64,000 nt of DNA from Streptomyces violaceoruber (GCF_033406955.1 NZ_CP137734.1:4836001-4900000); one strand, 5' to 3'; shown: positions 15,904 to 24,289, counted from the first letter of the stretch. Program-made: numbers and translations. The notes: a model not told the origin generated them from the sequence alone.

Positions 15904-16203
15904 ATGGCTACTCACCTCATCGAAATCAGGCCGGCCGGAATGCGCGCCGCCCGTAATATCGGGGCCGCTCGTTCGGTGTGCGGCTTCACTCGGCAGCAGC
16001 TGGCCTCCCGCATGACCGCGCTGGGCCGCCCTGGCTCCCACCTTGTCGCCAACCGCATCGAGAGGGCTCGTCGACGCTGCGAGATCGATGACCGCGTCAC
16101 CGTCGCCGCCGCACTCGGTGTCTCGCCTCTGGCCTTGTTGCTGCCTTCCTTGGAGGTCGACTCTGCGACCGCCGTGCCGAACGGCGTCCGGGAAGGGGTC
16201 TGA
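15904..16203 (+). CDS. small XRE-type DNA-binding protein before the integrase
   Basis: This 99-residue protein contains an XRE-like helix-turn-helix (FTRQQLASRMTALG, then NRIERARRRCEIDDRVTVAA) and a segment typical of repressors coupled to phage or AICE integrases (LGVSPLALLLP). Its stop overlaps the integrase ATG by one base (TGATG), so the two are co-translated. It is the likely controller of integration and excision. Earlier starts in the same frame exist, but the ATG at 15904 begins just before the conserved part. Confidence 0.7.
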   Translation: MATHLIEIRPAGMRAARNIGAARSVCGFTRQQLASRMTALGRPGSHLVANRIERARRRCEIDDRVTVAAALGVSPLALLLPSLEVDSATAVPNGVREGV

Positions 16204-17441
16204 TGGCGCGCGTCTGGATCGAGGACCGCGTGGGGCACACGGCGTACGTGCGGGCTGTGGCAGTGGCCAAGAAGACGGGACGCACCCCGCCTGGGCGCTA
16301 CCGCGTGCGCTGGTACGACCCTGACGGCAAACCCAGGATGAAGACACTGGCCCGCAAGGTCGACGCGGACGCCGAGCGGACGAGGGTCGAGTCCCGCCTC
16401 TCCGACGGCACGTACCGTGACCCGGCCGCGGCGCGTGTGAAGTTTGCAGAGGTGGCGGAATCCTGGCTGGCCGCGCAGATCCACCTCAAGCGGTCAACTC
16501 GCAACCGCTACCGAGGCGTTCTCGACGTCCACGTAATTCCCAAGTGGGGCACGACGGCCCTGGACCGCATCCGCTTCGAGGACGTCGCCGAATGGCTCGC
16601 GGACATGCTGTCCGGGGAGGCGGCGGGAGGCAGGAAGCTCAGCGCGCGTTCGGTGCGCAAGGCGTACGTCGTCCTCAGTCGCGTACTCGGCTTCGCAGTC
16701 AAGTCCCGGCGCCTGGCGTTCAACCCAGCCGCCGGCGTGCCCCTGCCGAAGCCGGTACCGGCTGACCACGTCTACCTCGACGACCTTCAAGCCGAAGCGC
16801 TCGCCGACGCTTCGGGGGTGTATCGGGTCTTCATCCTGCTGTTGGCCTATACGGGGCTCCGCTGGGGCGAGGCGTCCGCGCTGAAGGTGAGGCGCGTCGA
16901 CCTCGACGCCTGCCGCGCGCACATCGTCGAGGCGTACGTTGAGGACAACGGCAAGCTCTACCTCGACTCGCCCAAGAACCACGAGCGCCGGTCCGTCCCG
17001 ATCCCTCGCTTCCTCGCCGAGGAGTTGAAGCCCCATGTCGAAGGACGGGGCGAGGACGAGCTGCTGTTCACGGCTCCGCAGGGCGGACCGCTACGGGCCC
17101 GGAACTTCCGTCAACGGTTCTTCGCCCCGGCGGTCGCCAAAGCGGGCCTCGGCCACCTCAAGCTCACGCCGCACAAGCTGCGCCACACGGCGGCTTCCCT
17201 CGCCATCGCCAGCGGCGCGGACGTCAACGTCGTCCAGACCATGCTCGGACACAAGTCCGCGACGCTGACGCTGGACACGTACGGCCATCTCTTCCCCGAC
17301 CGCCTCGACGAGGTCTCGAAGAAGATGCACAAGCGCCGCTCCAAGCAGTTGGCCAAGGCGAAGGCCGAACTGGCGAAGGCGGAGAAGAGGGCACGGAAGG
17401 CGGCTGAGGCGGTGGCTGCCTGGGAGGATCCCGCAGCGTGA
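16203..17441 (+). CDS. int: tyrosine recombinase integrase
   Basis: This 412-residue site-specific recombinase should insert the element into the tRNA-Arg 3' end. The catalytic residues are all visible: Arg in YTGLRWGE (near 217), the HKLRH box (near 323), LGHKS (near 348) and the nucleophile Tyr in LDTYGHL (near 359). The N-terminus carries an arm-binding region followed by a SAM-like core-binding domain (VKFAEVAESWLAAQ). The C-terminal 40 residues are a Lys/Ala-rich helix. Its position, with its end 2.1 kb from the full tRNA gene, matches Streptomyces integrative elements. Confidence 0.92.
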   Translation: MARVWIEDRVGHTAYVRAVAVAKKTGRTPPGRYRVRWYDPDGKPRMKTLARKVDADAERTRVESRLSDGTYRDPAAARVKFAEVAESWLAAQIHLKRSTRNRYRGVLDVHVIPKWGTTALDRIRFEDVAEWLADMLSGEAAGGRKLSARSVRKAYVVLSRVLGFAVKSRRLAFNPAAGVPLPKPVPADHVYLDDLQAEALADASGVYRVFILLLAYTGLRWGEASALKVRRVDLDACRAHIVEAYVEDNGKLYLDSPKNHERRSVPIPRFLAEELKPHVEGRGEDELLFTAPQGGPLRARNFRQRFFAPAVAKAGLGHLKLTPHKLRHTAASLAIASGADVNVVQTMLGHKSATLTLDTYGHLFPDRLDEVSKKMHKRRSKQLAKAKAELAKAEKRARKAAEAVAAWEDPAA

Positions 17442-17542
17442 TGTGTGCCTGAGCCGTGCTGTGGTGCGGCAGTCGAGGGAGCCGCCCTTGAGGTGCTGCC
17501 CCGTTCTTGCCCGAGCGTGGACCGGCAGCGGATCATTCGCAC

Positions 17543-17863
17543 ATGAGACCCGAAGTCAGAGCTTTCGTTGCAGTCGGCCCCCTACCCGACTGCAACGCGG
17601 ACGAGGGCGAGATCGACCGACGGGTCCAGCAGCTCGAAGCCATCTCCCAGCCCGTCACGACCGAGGAGGCGGAGGCTCTGGCCGGCTGATTTGGCCCGGA
17701 TGACTGCTACGGCGTCGCCTGGTCGCTGCTGCACCTCATCGAGACCGGTCCTGGTCCAGTCCCTTCTGTGCAGCGGCCTGGTTCGAACGCCAGCGAGTGG
17801 CACCGCACCCTCTGGAACAGGTGGGGAAGCCGGGAGTTTTCTGAGGACGAGTCGGCAGGCTGA
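17543..17863 (+). pseudogene. short unknown gene interrupted by an in-frame TGA
   Basis: From the ATG at 17543 the frame reads MRPEVRAFVAVGPLPDC to EEAEALAG, meets TGA at 17687-17689, then continues without a shift as FGPDDCYGVAWSLLHLIETG and on to a stop at 17861-17863. The downstream part has normal composition and looks like the second half of one protein of about 106 residues. A single substitution (for example TGC, TGG or CGA to TGA) explains it. Without the second half the product is 48 residues. The function is unknown. Confidence 0.55.
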
Positions 17864-17872
17864 AGCCCTGAG

Positions 17873-18295
17873 ATGATCACACAAGGAACACAGGTCACAG
17901 GCCGCTGTGACCAATGCGGCGGCGTGCTGACACGAGACGTCGGCCAGTTCATCGAACGTGGCAGGCTGCGCTGGGGCAGCGAGGGCCGGTGTGAGGACTG
18001 CCGCGCTGGGTGGTGCGAGCAGGGCAGCGGCCCCGTGACTCCCGAATACATCCGACATGCTCTGCTGCAGGTTCACGGCCCGGCCCAGCTTCGGCTGACG
18101 GGAGAAGCGCCGAGCCTTGTCCTGGTGCTGAAGGCCCTGCGCGAAGCGCAGGAGCTGCCCATGGGTGAGGCGCGCGCACGCGCCGCTCAACTTGCCGCAT
18201 CCGGTCTCGTCGGCACGCTCGTGGAAATGGAGTTCCTGGCCATCCACCTTCGGAAACAAGCCGTCGCGGTGGCAGTCGATCTCCGTGCCGTGTGA
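17873..18295 (+). CDS. zinc-knuckle protein with L7/L12-like C-terminal segment, unknown function
   Basis: This 140-residue protein has CDQCGG near residue 12 and CEDC near 40, a likely zinc ribbon, followed by a helical segment (LVLVLKALREAQELPMGEAR) reminiscent of the C-terminal domain of ribosomal protein L7/L12, which also occurs in unrelated actinobacterial proteins. It begins nine bases after the interrupted gene and is probably co-transcribed with it. I do not recognise a function. Confidence 0.55.
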   Translation: MITQGTQVTGRCDQCGGVLTRDVGQFIERGRLRWGSEGRCEDCRAGWCEQGSGPVTPEYIRHALLQVHGPAQLRLTGEAPSLVLVLKALREAQELPMGEARARAAQLAASGLVGTLVEMEFLAIHLRKQAVAVAVDLRAV

Positions 18296-18398
18296 CTGCC
18301 TTCCCTGCTCGTGAGCCTCGACCCAGCATTGGGGAACCCACCCCCATCAACGGCTCCAACGAGGTGTGCTGAGCTCTCAGGCTTGGATTACTCGCCGG

Positions 18399-19151
18399 TC
18401 AGAACGGCAGGTCGGCCTGGTCCTCCGGGGAAAGGTGCCATTCGTCCGCCGATGGGTTAGGCGACGCGTCGCACCACGCGAACGGGTTCCGTCGGACCTT
18501 GAGGCCCGTAGTGTCCTCGCCCCACCAGGAGAGGGCCTCGACGGCCCGCTCCTGGTACTGCCACAGGGCGCTGGCGGCCAGCGTCTCTCGCAGTTGTGGG
18601 GCCACGGCCTTCCGGTGACGGTGCAGGTGGGGATCGTCCAACAGTGGAATGCAGGCGGCGAGGGCCGCTTCGTGGACGTGTAGGTCGTAGTCGTCGAAGC
18701 AGGCGGAGACGGCAGAGAAGAGCAGCTGGCGGATCTCGCGGGTCCGGACGATCGGAGGGTATTCCTCGGGCGGGAAGCCGAAGCGGCGCATCGTTGCCTC
18801 GGCCTGGTCACCGGCGGCGTCGGCCACCGAGTTCAGCCACCCCAGCAGCTCGGCGCGCATCGGCCCAGGGAAGTCGTGGGGCCTCTTGTCGACGGGCAGG
18901 GCGGTGCGCGGGTCGTGGAGGATCCCGGCCACGTACAACGTGGCCGGGACCGTCGCGACGTAGAGAGTGTTCTGGTGGTGCACCACGTGGTGCAGGTGGT
19001 CCAGGGCCTGGGATCTCGCGCGTTGGTCGTCGTCCAAGAGCGCGACGAGCTGCGCGGGGGTGTCCTCCGCCGTCCCGTAGGCATGCTCCAGGGCACCCCA
19101 GTCGGTCTCGGCCAGCACCACGGCGGGCTCGGGCAGGGCTGCCAGGCTCAC
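18399..19151 (-). CDS. HEAT-repeat-like helical protein of unknown function
   Basis: This 250-residue protein is acidic and helical with HEAT-like units (LDHLHHVVHHQNTLYVATVP, LHVHEAALAACIPLL). It starts at a GTG overlapping the upstream gene by four bases, so the two are co-translated. No catalytic motif or membrane segment is seen. HEAT-like proteins on mobile elements are often immunity or scaffold proteins, but nothing here proves that. Confidence 0.6.
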   Translation of the reverse strand: MSLAALPEPAVVLAETDWGALEHAYGTAEDTPAQLVALLDDDQRARSQALDHLHHVVHHQNTLYVATVPATLYVAGILHDPRTALPVDKRPHDFPGPMRAELLGWLNSVADAAGDQAEATMRRFGFPPEEYPPIVRTREIRQLLFSAVSACFDDYDLHVHEAALAACIPLLDDPHLHRHRKAVAPQLRETLAASALWQYQERAVEALSWWGEDTTGLKVRRNPFAWCDASPNPSADEWHLSPEDQADLPF

Positions 19152-19480
19152 TGATGCTCCCGCCAGGCCCGGTCCATCGCCGTGGCTGCCGCGTCCTCGG
19201 CAAGCTGCTCGATCTCCTCGGGCACCTCGCGCTTGTCGAGGACGAAGAGCCGGCCCCCGACAAGCGTGGTGGTCGGCTTCCAGTCGAGGCGGCGGCCCGC
19301 CTCCCGAGCGGCACGCCGGACGTCCTTCAGCCCGCCCATCTCTTCGAGGTCGCTGCTGCTCAGGACGAGCTGCCCGTAGTACCCCTTGTGCTGGGGCTTG
19401 AGTGCGGCCCTCATCAGCGATTCCAGGCGGTCGACCAGCTTCTCGTATCGCCGCCGGGCCAGCTCATCCTTCGCAGGCAT
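19148..19480 (-). CDS. small charged helical protein of unknown function
   Basis: This 110-residue protein (MPAKDELARRRYEKLVDRLE) is rich in Lys, Arg and Glu. The ATG at 19480 was chosen because GGGGAGC lies upstream; the frame is open further upstream into tRNA-flank sequence, which is unlikely to be coding. It is translationally coupled to the HEAT-like gene downstream. It is the last gene of the element before the tRNA attachment site. I do not recognise a function. Confidence 0.6.
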   Translation of the reverse strand: MPAKDELARRRYEKLVDRLESLMRAALKPQHKGYYGQLVLSSSDLEEMGGLKDVRRAAREAGRRLDWKPTTTLVGGRLFVLDKREVPEEIEQLAEDAAATAMDRAWREHQ

Positions 19481-19541
19481 CTCGTGACTGCTCCCCACCC
19501 GCCGTGCGGACCCATGTGTGCCATATATGTGCTGCGAGACC

Positions 19542-19578
19542 AGAGGCCCTGCCGCCCGCTTGGACGGCAGGGCCTCTG
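19542..19578. terminator. hairpin terminator downstream of tRNA-Arg, supplied by the element
   Basis: A 14-bp perfect stem, cagaggccctgccg (19542-19555) with its complement at 19565-19578, encloses nine bases. It lies 16 bases beyond the tRNA 3' end on the minus strand, inside the mobile element, and so would end tRNA transcription in place of the displaced hairpin at 1971-2012. Confidence 0.75.
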
Positions 19579-19593
19579 ACCTGCTGCTTTGCT

Positions 19594-19636
19594 GTGCCCC
19601 CGGCAGGATTCGAACCTGCGACACCCGCTTTAGGAG
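19594..19636 (-). repeat. attachment-site repeat (tRNA-proximal end)
   Basis: Identical over 43 bases to 2019-2061. It coincides with the 3' part of the intact tRNA-Arg gene, so integration preserved a functional tRNA at this end. Confidence 0.9.
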
Positions 19637-19667
19637 AGCGGTGCTCTATCCCCTGAGCTACGGAGGC
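19595..19667 (-). tRNA. tRNA-Arg (anticodon CCT)
   Basis: A 73-base cloverleaf can be drawn. The acceptor GCCTCCG pairs with CGGGGGC (one G-U pair), the discriminator is A, the D-arm holds AGCTCAGGGGATAGAGC, the anticodon arm is CCGCT-CTCCTAA-AGCGG with CCT at 34-36, and the T-arm contains GGTTCGAATCC. CCA is not encoded. It decodes AGG, a rare codon in Streptomyces, and is the target of the adjacent element. Confidence 0.95.
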
Positions 19668-19964
19668 GAAGGTGACTCGCGACAGTGTAGCGGGTGAGCC
19701 CCGGCGGCTGCTGGGGCCGCCGGACGTCGGCCTGGAGGCCCGGGTGGGCCGGGCGGGTCGGGCGGGTCGCACGCCGGGCGGTGAAGGGGTGGTACGGCGA
19801 CGGGGCTCCCGGGGGCGGCGGAACGGTGGTCGGCCGTCTTTCTCCTCAGCCGTCCACGTGCCCCGATAACGGCGCGATAGGTCCCGCATATCCGGCGCCA
19901 GCACAGTGGAGCCCGTTCTCGTTTCGAGGTGTCGAATCAACCCTGAGCCCCAGAGGTGAACGCG
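19668..19964 (+). promoter_or_regulatory. upstream region of the lipid operon
   Basis: About 300 bases without a gene lie between the tRNA and the acyl carrier protein. Near its right end the sequence ccccgataacggcgcgatag (19861-19880) resembles a stretch upstream of asnO (ccgataac at 33557, atag at 33573). AGAGGTGA before the ATG at 19965 is the ribosome site. The rest is GC-rich with no hairpin or RNA that I can support. It probably holds promoters for both the tRNA (minus) and the operon (plus). Confidence 0.4.
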
Positions 19965-20210
19965 ATGAGTACGGACCCCAAGTCGGTTGTGCACGGGATT
20001 CTGGCCGAGGATCTGGAAGTGGACCCCGCGGAGATCACGGACGGTGCCTCGCTGCGGAACCTGGAGCTGGACTCGCTGGCCGTCGCCGAGCTGATCGTGC
20101 GGATCAAGGAGGAGACCGGCGTGGACCTCAGCGGTGACGAGACGCGGATCGCGGATCTCACCGTCGGGGAAGTGGTCCTGCTGGCCGGCTCGGGTCTGGA
20201 AGCGGCGTGA
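19965..20210 (+). CDS. acyl carrier protein for the lipopeptide fatty acid
   Basis: This 81-residue acyl carrier protein carries the growing short fatty acid as a phosphopantetheine thioester. The attachment Ser is in LELDSLAVAEL, with a typical four-helix length and acidic composition. The ATG at 19965 was preferred over a GTG nine bases earlier because AGAGGTGA then serves as the ribosome site. The gene opens an operon in the same order as the CDA lipid genes (ACP, FabF, HxcO, FabH, HcmO), where they make the 2,3-epoxyhexanoyl starter. The next gene overlaps it by four bases (GTGA). Confidence 0.92.
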   Translation: MSTDPKSVVHGILAEDLEVDPAEITDGASLRNLELDSLAVAELIVRIKEETGVDLSGDETRIADLTVGEVVLLAGSGLEAA

Positions 20211-21427
20211 CCGAGGGGCCCGCCGCCATCACCGGTGTCGGGCTGGTGACGCCGGCCGGTACCGACGCCGACTCGACCTGGGAGGCGATGTGCGCAGCCC
20301 GGTCCCTGGAGGGCGGTGACCCCGAGCCGCTGGCCGGTACCGGGGCGTGGCACAGCCTGCGGGTGCCCGCGCTGCGGCCGGGGCAGCTGACCGGGCGCGG
20401 GACCGCCCGTACCGATCCGTTCATCCGGTTCGCGCTGGTGGCGGTGGCGGAGGCGCTGGCGCAGTCGGGGCTCGACCCGGACAGCTGGGACGGCAGCCGG
20501 GTCGGGGTGGTCGTGGGCAGCGCCTTCGGGGGCGTGACCACGCACGACGAGCAGCACCGGCGGCTGGAGCGGCAGGGGGCGGCCATGGTGTCGCCGTACC
20601 TGCACCCCCGGGCCCTGATCAACATGGCGGCCGGGACCATCGGCGCCCGGTACGGGATCACCGGGCCCGGTCACACCGTGGCCGCCGCCTGTGCCTCGGG
20701 GGCCTCGGCGTTCGGGCTCGGCAAGACGCTGCTGGACGCCGGTGTCTGCGACACGGTCGTCGTCTGCGGCACGGACGCGGCCGTCACCCCCCTCGTCGTC
20801 TCCGGCTTCGCCCGGATGGGCGCGCTGTCCGAACAGAAGGCGACCGACGCCTCCCGGCCGTTCGGCGCCGACCGCGACGGCTTCGTGATGTCGGAGGGTG
20901 CCGCCGCCGTCGTCATGGAGAAGCCGGCCAAGGCGCGGGCGCGGGGAGCGGAGGTGCTGGGGCGGCTGCTCGGGCATGCCGACACCTCCGACGCGCATCA
21001 TCCGACGGCCCCCCGGCCGGACGGTGCGGGCGCCGCGGCCGCCGTGGAGCGGGCGCTGGCGGCGGCGCGGATGTCGGTGCGGGACGTGACCACCGTGAAC
21101 GCGCACGGCACCTCGACCCCGCAGAACGACCTGACGGAGGCCCGGCTCATCGCCCGCCTCTTCCCGCACGGCCCGTCCGTCACCGCGAACAAGGGCCTGC
21201 TGGGCCACACGCTCGGCGCGGCGGGCGCCATCGAGGCCGTACTGACCCTGCGCAGCCTGCGCACCGGCGTGCTGCCGCCGATCGCGCACACCGAGCGGGC
21301 CGACCCCGGCCTGCCCGAGCTGGACCTGGTCCTCGGCGGGGTGCGCCGGCACGACGGGAACGTCGCCGTGAGCACCTCCTTCGGGTTCGGCGGCAGCAAC
21401 TGCGCGCTGGTGCTGGACGCCGGCTGA
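20207..21427 (+). CDS. fabF3: beta-ketoacyl-ACP synthase II-like (FabF3 type)
   Basis: This 406-residue condensing enzyme extends the acyl chain on the ACP with malonyl-ACP. The Cys-His-His triad is visible: Cys in AAACASGASAFG, His in NAHGTSTPQND and His in NKGLLGHTLGAAG; FGFGGSN near the C-terminus is also typical. The GTG start overlaps the ACP stop. It is the counterpart of the FabF-like enzyme in the CDA cluster, where chain growth stops at six carbons. No acyltransferase domain is present, so malonyl-ACP must come from primary metabolism. Confidence 0.92.
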   Translation: MTEGPAAITGVGLVTPAGTDADSTWEAMCAARSLEGGDPEPLAGTGAWHSLRVPALRPGQLTGRGTARTDPFIRFALVAVAEALAQSGLDPDSWDGSRVGVVVGSAFGGVTTHDEQHRRLERQGAAMVSPYLHPRALINMAAGTIGARYGITGPGHTVAAACASGASAFGLGKTLLDAGVCDTVVVCGTDAAVTPLVVSGFARMGALSEQKATDASRPFGADRDGFVMSEGAAAVVMEKPAKARARGAEVLGRLLGHADTSDAHHPTAPRPDGAGAAAAVERALAAARMSVRDVTTVNAHGTSTPQNDLTEARLIARLFPHGPSVTANKGLLGHTLGAAGAIEAVLTLRSLRTGVLPPIAHTERADPGLPELDLVLGGVRRHDGNVAVSTSFGFGGSNCALVLDAG

Positions 21428-21476
21428 ACGACGCCACGGCGTCCACGGATCCGAGCTTCCCTCCCCTGGAGAGCCC

Positions 21477-23300
21477 ATGACGCAACGCGAAGAAGAGCTG
21501 GCCCGTGTCCTCTCCGGGCCCGAGTTCGCCACCATCCGACCGGACGACCTGAGCGTCCTCGACTACAGCCTGCTGACGCTGCGCCGGGCGCGGCTCCTCA
21601 ACGGCGCCGGTTTCGCGGCGAACTCCCTCTGGCTGGGCCGGGGCGACAGCGCCCGCTTCCCGGAGTTCCTGCGCACCATGGGCTGGATCGGCGCGTACGA
21701 CCTGTCCCTGCTCAACGTCCTGGTCTCGCACCAGATCGCGGGCGACGCGCTGCTCAGCCACGGCGGTCCGGAGCAACTGGACGCCTGGGCGGGGGAGATC
21801 GACGCGATGGAGCGGATGTACTGCTTCGCCGGTTCCGAACTCCTCGCCGGCTCGGACCTGAAGCGGGTGCGGACCACCGCGGTCTACGACCCGCACGATC
21901 GGAGCCTGGTGCTGAACACGCCCCGGCCCGCCGACAGCAAGGTGTGGACCGGCAACAGCCTGCACACCGGCGACGTGGCCATGGTGCTGGCCCGGCTGGA
22001 GGTCGGCGGGCGCGACGAGGGACACCACTGGCTGCGGGTACCGCTGCGCGAGGCCGGGGCCGTACTGCCCGGCGTGCGCATCGGCCGGGCCGAGCCGAAG
22101 GGCGGCGTCACGGCCAACCAGACCGGCGTACTGACCTTCACGGACCACCGGCTGCCGCTGTCCGCGCTGATGAACCGCTGGGCGTCGATCGACGAGGACG
22201 GCACCTACCGGTCCCCGCTGCCGCGCCACCGGCGGTTCGAGGAGTGCCTGGCCACCTTCACCCACGAGCGGCTCTTCCCGTCGGTGGGAGCGGCGTACGC
22301 GCAACTGCTCGCCTGCGCGATCACCACGCGGTTCGCGGCCGTCAAACAGACCTTCGGCAGGCCGCTGATCGGCCACGAGCACTACCGCATGCGGCTGTCG
22401 GCGGCCGTGGGGCGCTCGCTGGCCGCCCGGCACGCCATGACGGCGCTGGCCGAGGTGGCGGTGGCCCGGAGCGCCGAGGGAGCACCGGCCCGCGACCAGG
22501 TGCTGCACGCCCTGATCTCGTGCGGCAAGTCCGGCTGCACCGGCGACGCCCGGCACACGCTGGCCGAGACCCGGGAGCTGTGCGGCGGGCTCGGCTACCA
22601 CGACGCCAACCAGATCGCGCCGCTGCTGCACGACTACGAGATCGCGGTCACCTTCGGCGGTGACAACACCGTCCTCGGCTACCAGGCGACCCGGTTCGCC
22701 CTGCGCCACCGCGAGGAGTTCGACCGGGTGCTGGACGAGGCGGTCGCCGGGGCCGGACGGCTGGACGCCGTCCGGGTGCTGCGGGCCGTCTGCGACGTCC
22801 TGCTCGACCGGGTGGAGCGGGACGGCGCCGGTGAGGCCAGCGCGCAGTGGAGCCGTGCCGTCCACCAGACGCTGGCGATCGGCCACTGGGCCCGGCAGGC
22901 ATCGACCCCGCTGTCCGAGCGGCTGCTCGCGCAGTACGCGGCGGTCTGCGTGCTGGAACACGCGCTGGCCGCCCTGCGGGCCGGGATCCTCGACCAGGAC
23001 GCCCTCCTGGGGTTCGAGGCGGCCCGGCACGAGGCGGCGGGCGCCCCCCTCGACGCCGACGCGCTGCTGCGCGAACTGGCCGTGCCCGAGGGCCTGATCA
23101 GCGCCCCGATCGCCCACCCGGACTTCGCGGAACGGCACGCCGCCGCGGCCCATGCCGGCACCGCCGCGGCCCATGCCGGCACCGCCGCGGCCCATGCCGG
23201 CACCGTCCCGAGCCCGGGTACCGGACCGAGCCCGGGTACCGGACCGGCCCCGGGCACCGTGCAGGCCCCCGGCACCGTGCAGGCCGGAGTACGCCCGTGA
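21477..23300 (+). CDS. hxcO: acyl-CoA dehydrogenase/oxidase-like enzyme, HxcO type
   Basis: This 607-residue flavoprotein belongs to the acyl-CoA dehydrogenase/oxidase superfamily. In CDA synthesis HxcO acts on the hexanoyl-ACP starter to introduce the 2,3-double bond and contributes to epoxide formation. Supporting segments include YCFAGSELLAGSDLKRV, the FAD region YHDANQIAPLLHDYEIAVTF with GGDNTVLGYQ, and the position between the FabF- and FabH-like genes. GGAGAG precedes the ATG. Residues from about 555 to the end are a repetitive Ala/His/Gly/Pro/Thr tail encoded by minisatellites, probably a disordered extension that is not needed for catalysis. Confidence 0.88.
   Translation: MTQREEELARVLSGPEFATIRPDDLSVLDYSLLTLRRARLLNGAGFAANSLWLGRGDSARFPEFLRTMGWIGAYDLSLLNVLVSHQIAGDALLSHGGPEQLDAWAGEIDAMERMYCFAGSELLAGSDLKRVRTTAVYDPHDRSLVLNTPRPADSKVWTGNSLHTGDVAMVLARLEVGGRDEGHHWLRVPLREAGAVLPGVRIGRAEPKGGVTANQTGVLTFTDHRLPLSALMNRWASIDEDGTYRSPLPRHRRFEECLATFTHERLFPSVGAAYAQLLACAITTRFAAVKQTFGRPLIGHEHYRMRLSAAVGRSLAARHAMTALAEVAVARSAEGAPARDQVLHALISCGKSGCTGDARHTLAETRELCGGLGYHDANQIAPLLHDYEIAVTFGGDNTVLGYQATRFALRHREEFDRVLDEAVAGAGRLDAVRVLRAVCDVLLDRVERDGAGEASAQWSRAVHQTLAIGHWARQASTPLSERLLAQYAAVCVLEHALAALRAGILDQDALLGFEAARHEAAGAPLDADALLRELAVPEGLISAPIAHPDFAERHAAAAHAGTAAAHAGTAAAHAGTVPSPGTGPSPGTGPAPGTVQAPGTVQAGVRP
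23142..23285 (+). repeat. coding minisatellites at the hxcO 3' end
   Basis: Three tandem identical 21-bp units (23142-23162, 23163-23183, 23184-23204) encode AAAHAGT-type heptads. Two near-identical 18-bp units containing gagcccgggtaccgg follow, then two 18-bp units containing cccccggcaccgtgca. All repeat lengths are multiples of three, so changes in copy number keep the frame. Confidence 0.85.
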
Positions 23301-24289
23301 GCGCCGCGCGCGGCGGTCGGGCCGGGGCCGTCGTCACCGGGGTGGGCACCTGTCTGCCGGAGACCGTGGTCGACAACGACGAGGTGTCGCGGCACCTGGA
23401 CACCGACCACGCCTGGATCCACAGCCGTACCGGCATCGAGCGCCGGCGCCGGGTGTCGCCCGGGACCACCACGGGGGACCTCGCCGTCACCGCCGGGGCC
23501 GCCGCGCTGAAGTCCGCCGGACGGGACGACTGCGACCTCGTCCTCCTCGCCACCACCACACCGGACCGGCGCTGCCCCGCCACCGCGCCCCGGGTGGCGT
23601 CCCGGCTCGGGCTGCGGGCCGCCGCCGCGTTCGACCTGTCCGCCGTGTGCTCCGGCTTCGTGTACGGGCTGTCCGTGGCCAGCGCGATGATCACCGCGGG
23701 CACCTGCGACCGGGCCCTGGTCATCGGCGCGGACGTCTACTCCTCGATCGTGGACCCCGACGACCGGGGCACCGCCGTCGTCTTCGGCGACGGCGCGGGC
23801 GCCGTGCTCCTGGAGCGCGGCGACACCGGCGACCCGGGCGCCGTGCTGCACACCGAGCTCGGCAGCGACGGCACCGGCGACGAGCTGATCACCATCCCGC
23901 CGGACGGCGCGTACCTCACCATGCGCGGCAGCGACGTCTACACCCGTGCCGTGACCACCATGGCGGAGTCGGCGCGTTCCACCGCCGCGCACGCGGGCTG
24001 GGACCTGGCGGACGTGGACGCCTTCGTCGGGCACCAGGCGAACCTCCGCATCCTCACCTCGGTGGCGAAGCGGCTGCGGCTGCCCCCGGAGCGGGTGGTG
24101 TCGAACATCGCGGACGTGGCCAACACCGCCGCCGCGTCCATCCCCCTCGCGCTGGCCGACGCGGCCGCGCAGGGCCGTATCGGCTCCGGGGACCGCCTGC
24201 TCCTGACCGCCTTCGGCGGCGGGCTGACCTGGGGCTCCGCCGCCGTCGTCTGGTCGGGCGCGGAACCCGTCCAGGACCAGCGGAGCTGA
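23297..24289 (+). CDS. fabH4: beta-ketoacyl-ACP synthase III-like (FabH4 type)
   Basis: This 330-residue enzyme should start the fatty acid by condensing acetyl-CoA with malonyl-ACP. Active-site residues are visible: Cys in DLSAVCSGFVYG, His in VGHQANLRI and Asn in ADVANTAAASIPLA, together with the final FGGGLTWGSA glycine loop. The GTG start overlaps the hxcO stop by four bases, so translation is coupled. Order and type match the CDA lipid operon. Confidence 0.92.
   Translation: MSAARGGRAGAVVTGVGTCLPETVVDNDEVSRHLDTDHAWIHSRTGIERRRRVSPGTTTGDLAVTAGAAALKSAGRDDCDLVLLATTTPDRRCPATAPRVASRLGLRAAAAFDLSAVCSGFVYGLSVASAMITAGTCDRALVIGADVYSSIVDPDDRGTAVVFGDGAGAVLLERGDTGDPGAVLHTELGSDGTGDELITIPPDGAYLTMRGSDVYTRAVTTMAESARSTAAHAGWDLADVDAFVGHQANLRILTSVAKRLRLPPERVVSNIADVANTAAASIPLALADAAAQGRIGSGDRLLLTAFGGGLTWGSAAVVWSGAEPVQDQRS

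Larger units (their letters stand above)
2019..19636. mobile_element. integrative mobilizable element in tRNA-Arg(CCT)
   Basis: A 17.6 kb segment bounded by a perfect 43-bp direct repeat derived from the tRNA 3' end. It contains a tyrosine recombinase (16203-17441), an excisionase-like HTH protein (15265-15489), a MOB-type relaxase with MobC (10665-12879) and a DUF3631-like ATPase (13180-14586). No FtsK-like TraB, type IV secretion or prim-pol/RepSA-like replication gene is visible, so it is probably mobilised by helper systems rather than being a typical actinomycete AICE. Cargo at 2276-10640 is described gene by gene. Part of the cargo (2276-4420) looks less GC-rich than the flanking chromosome. 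From memory, the same tRNA next to the S. coelicolor CDA cluster also hosts an integrated element. Confidence 0.85.

Noticed and set aside
17687..17689. Selenocysteine at the in-frame TGA
   Set aside because: No SECIS-like hairpin could be recognised after the TGA and the context is not a known selenoprotein; a nonsense mutation is simpler.
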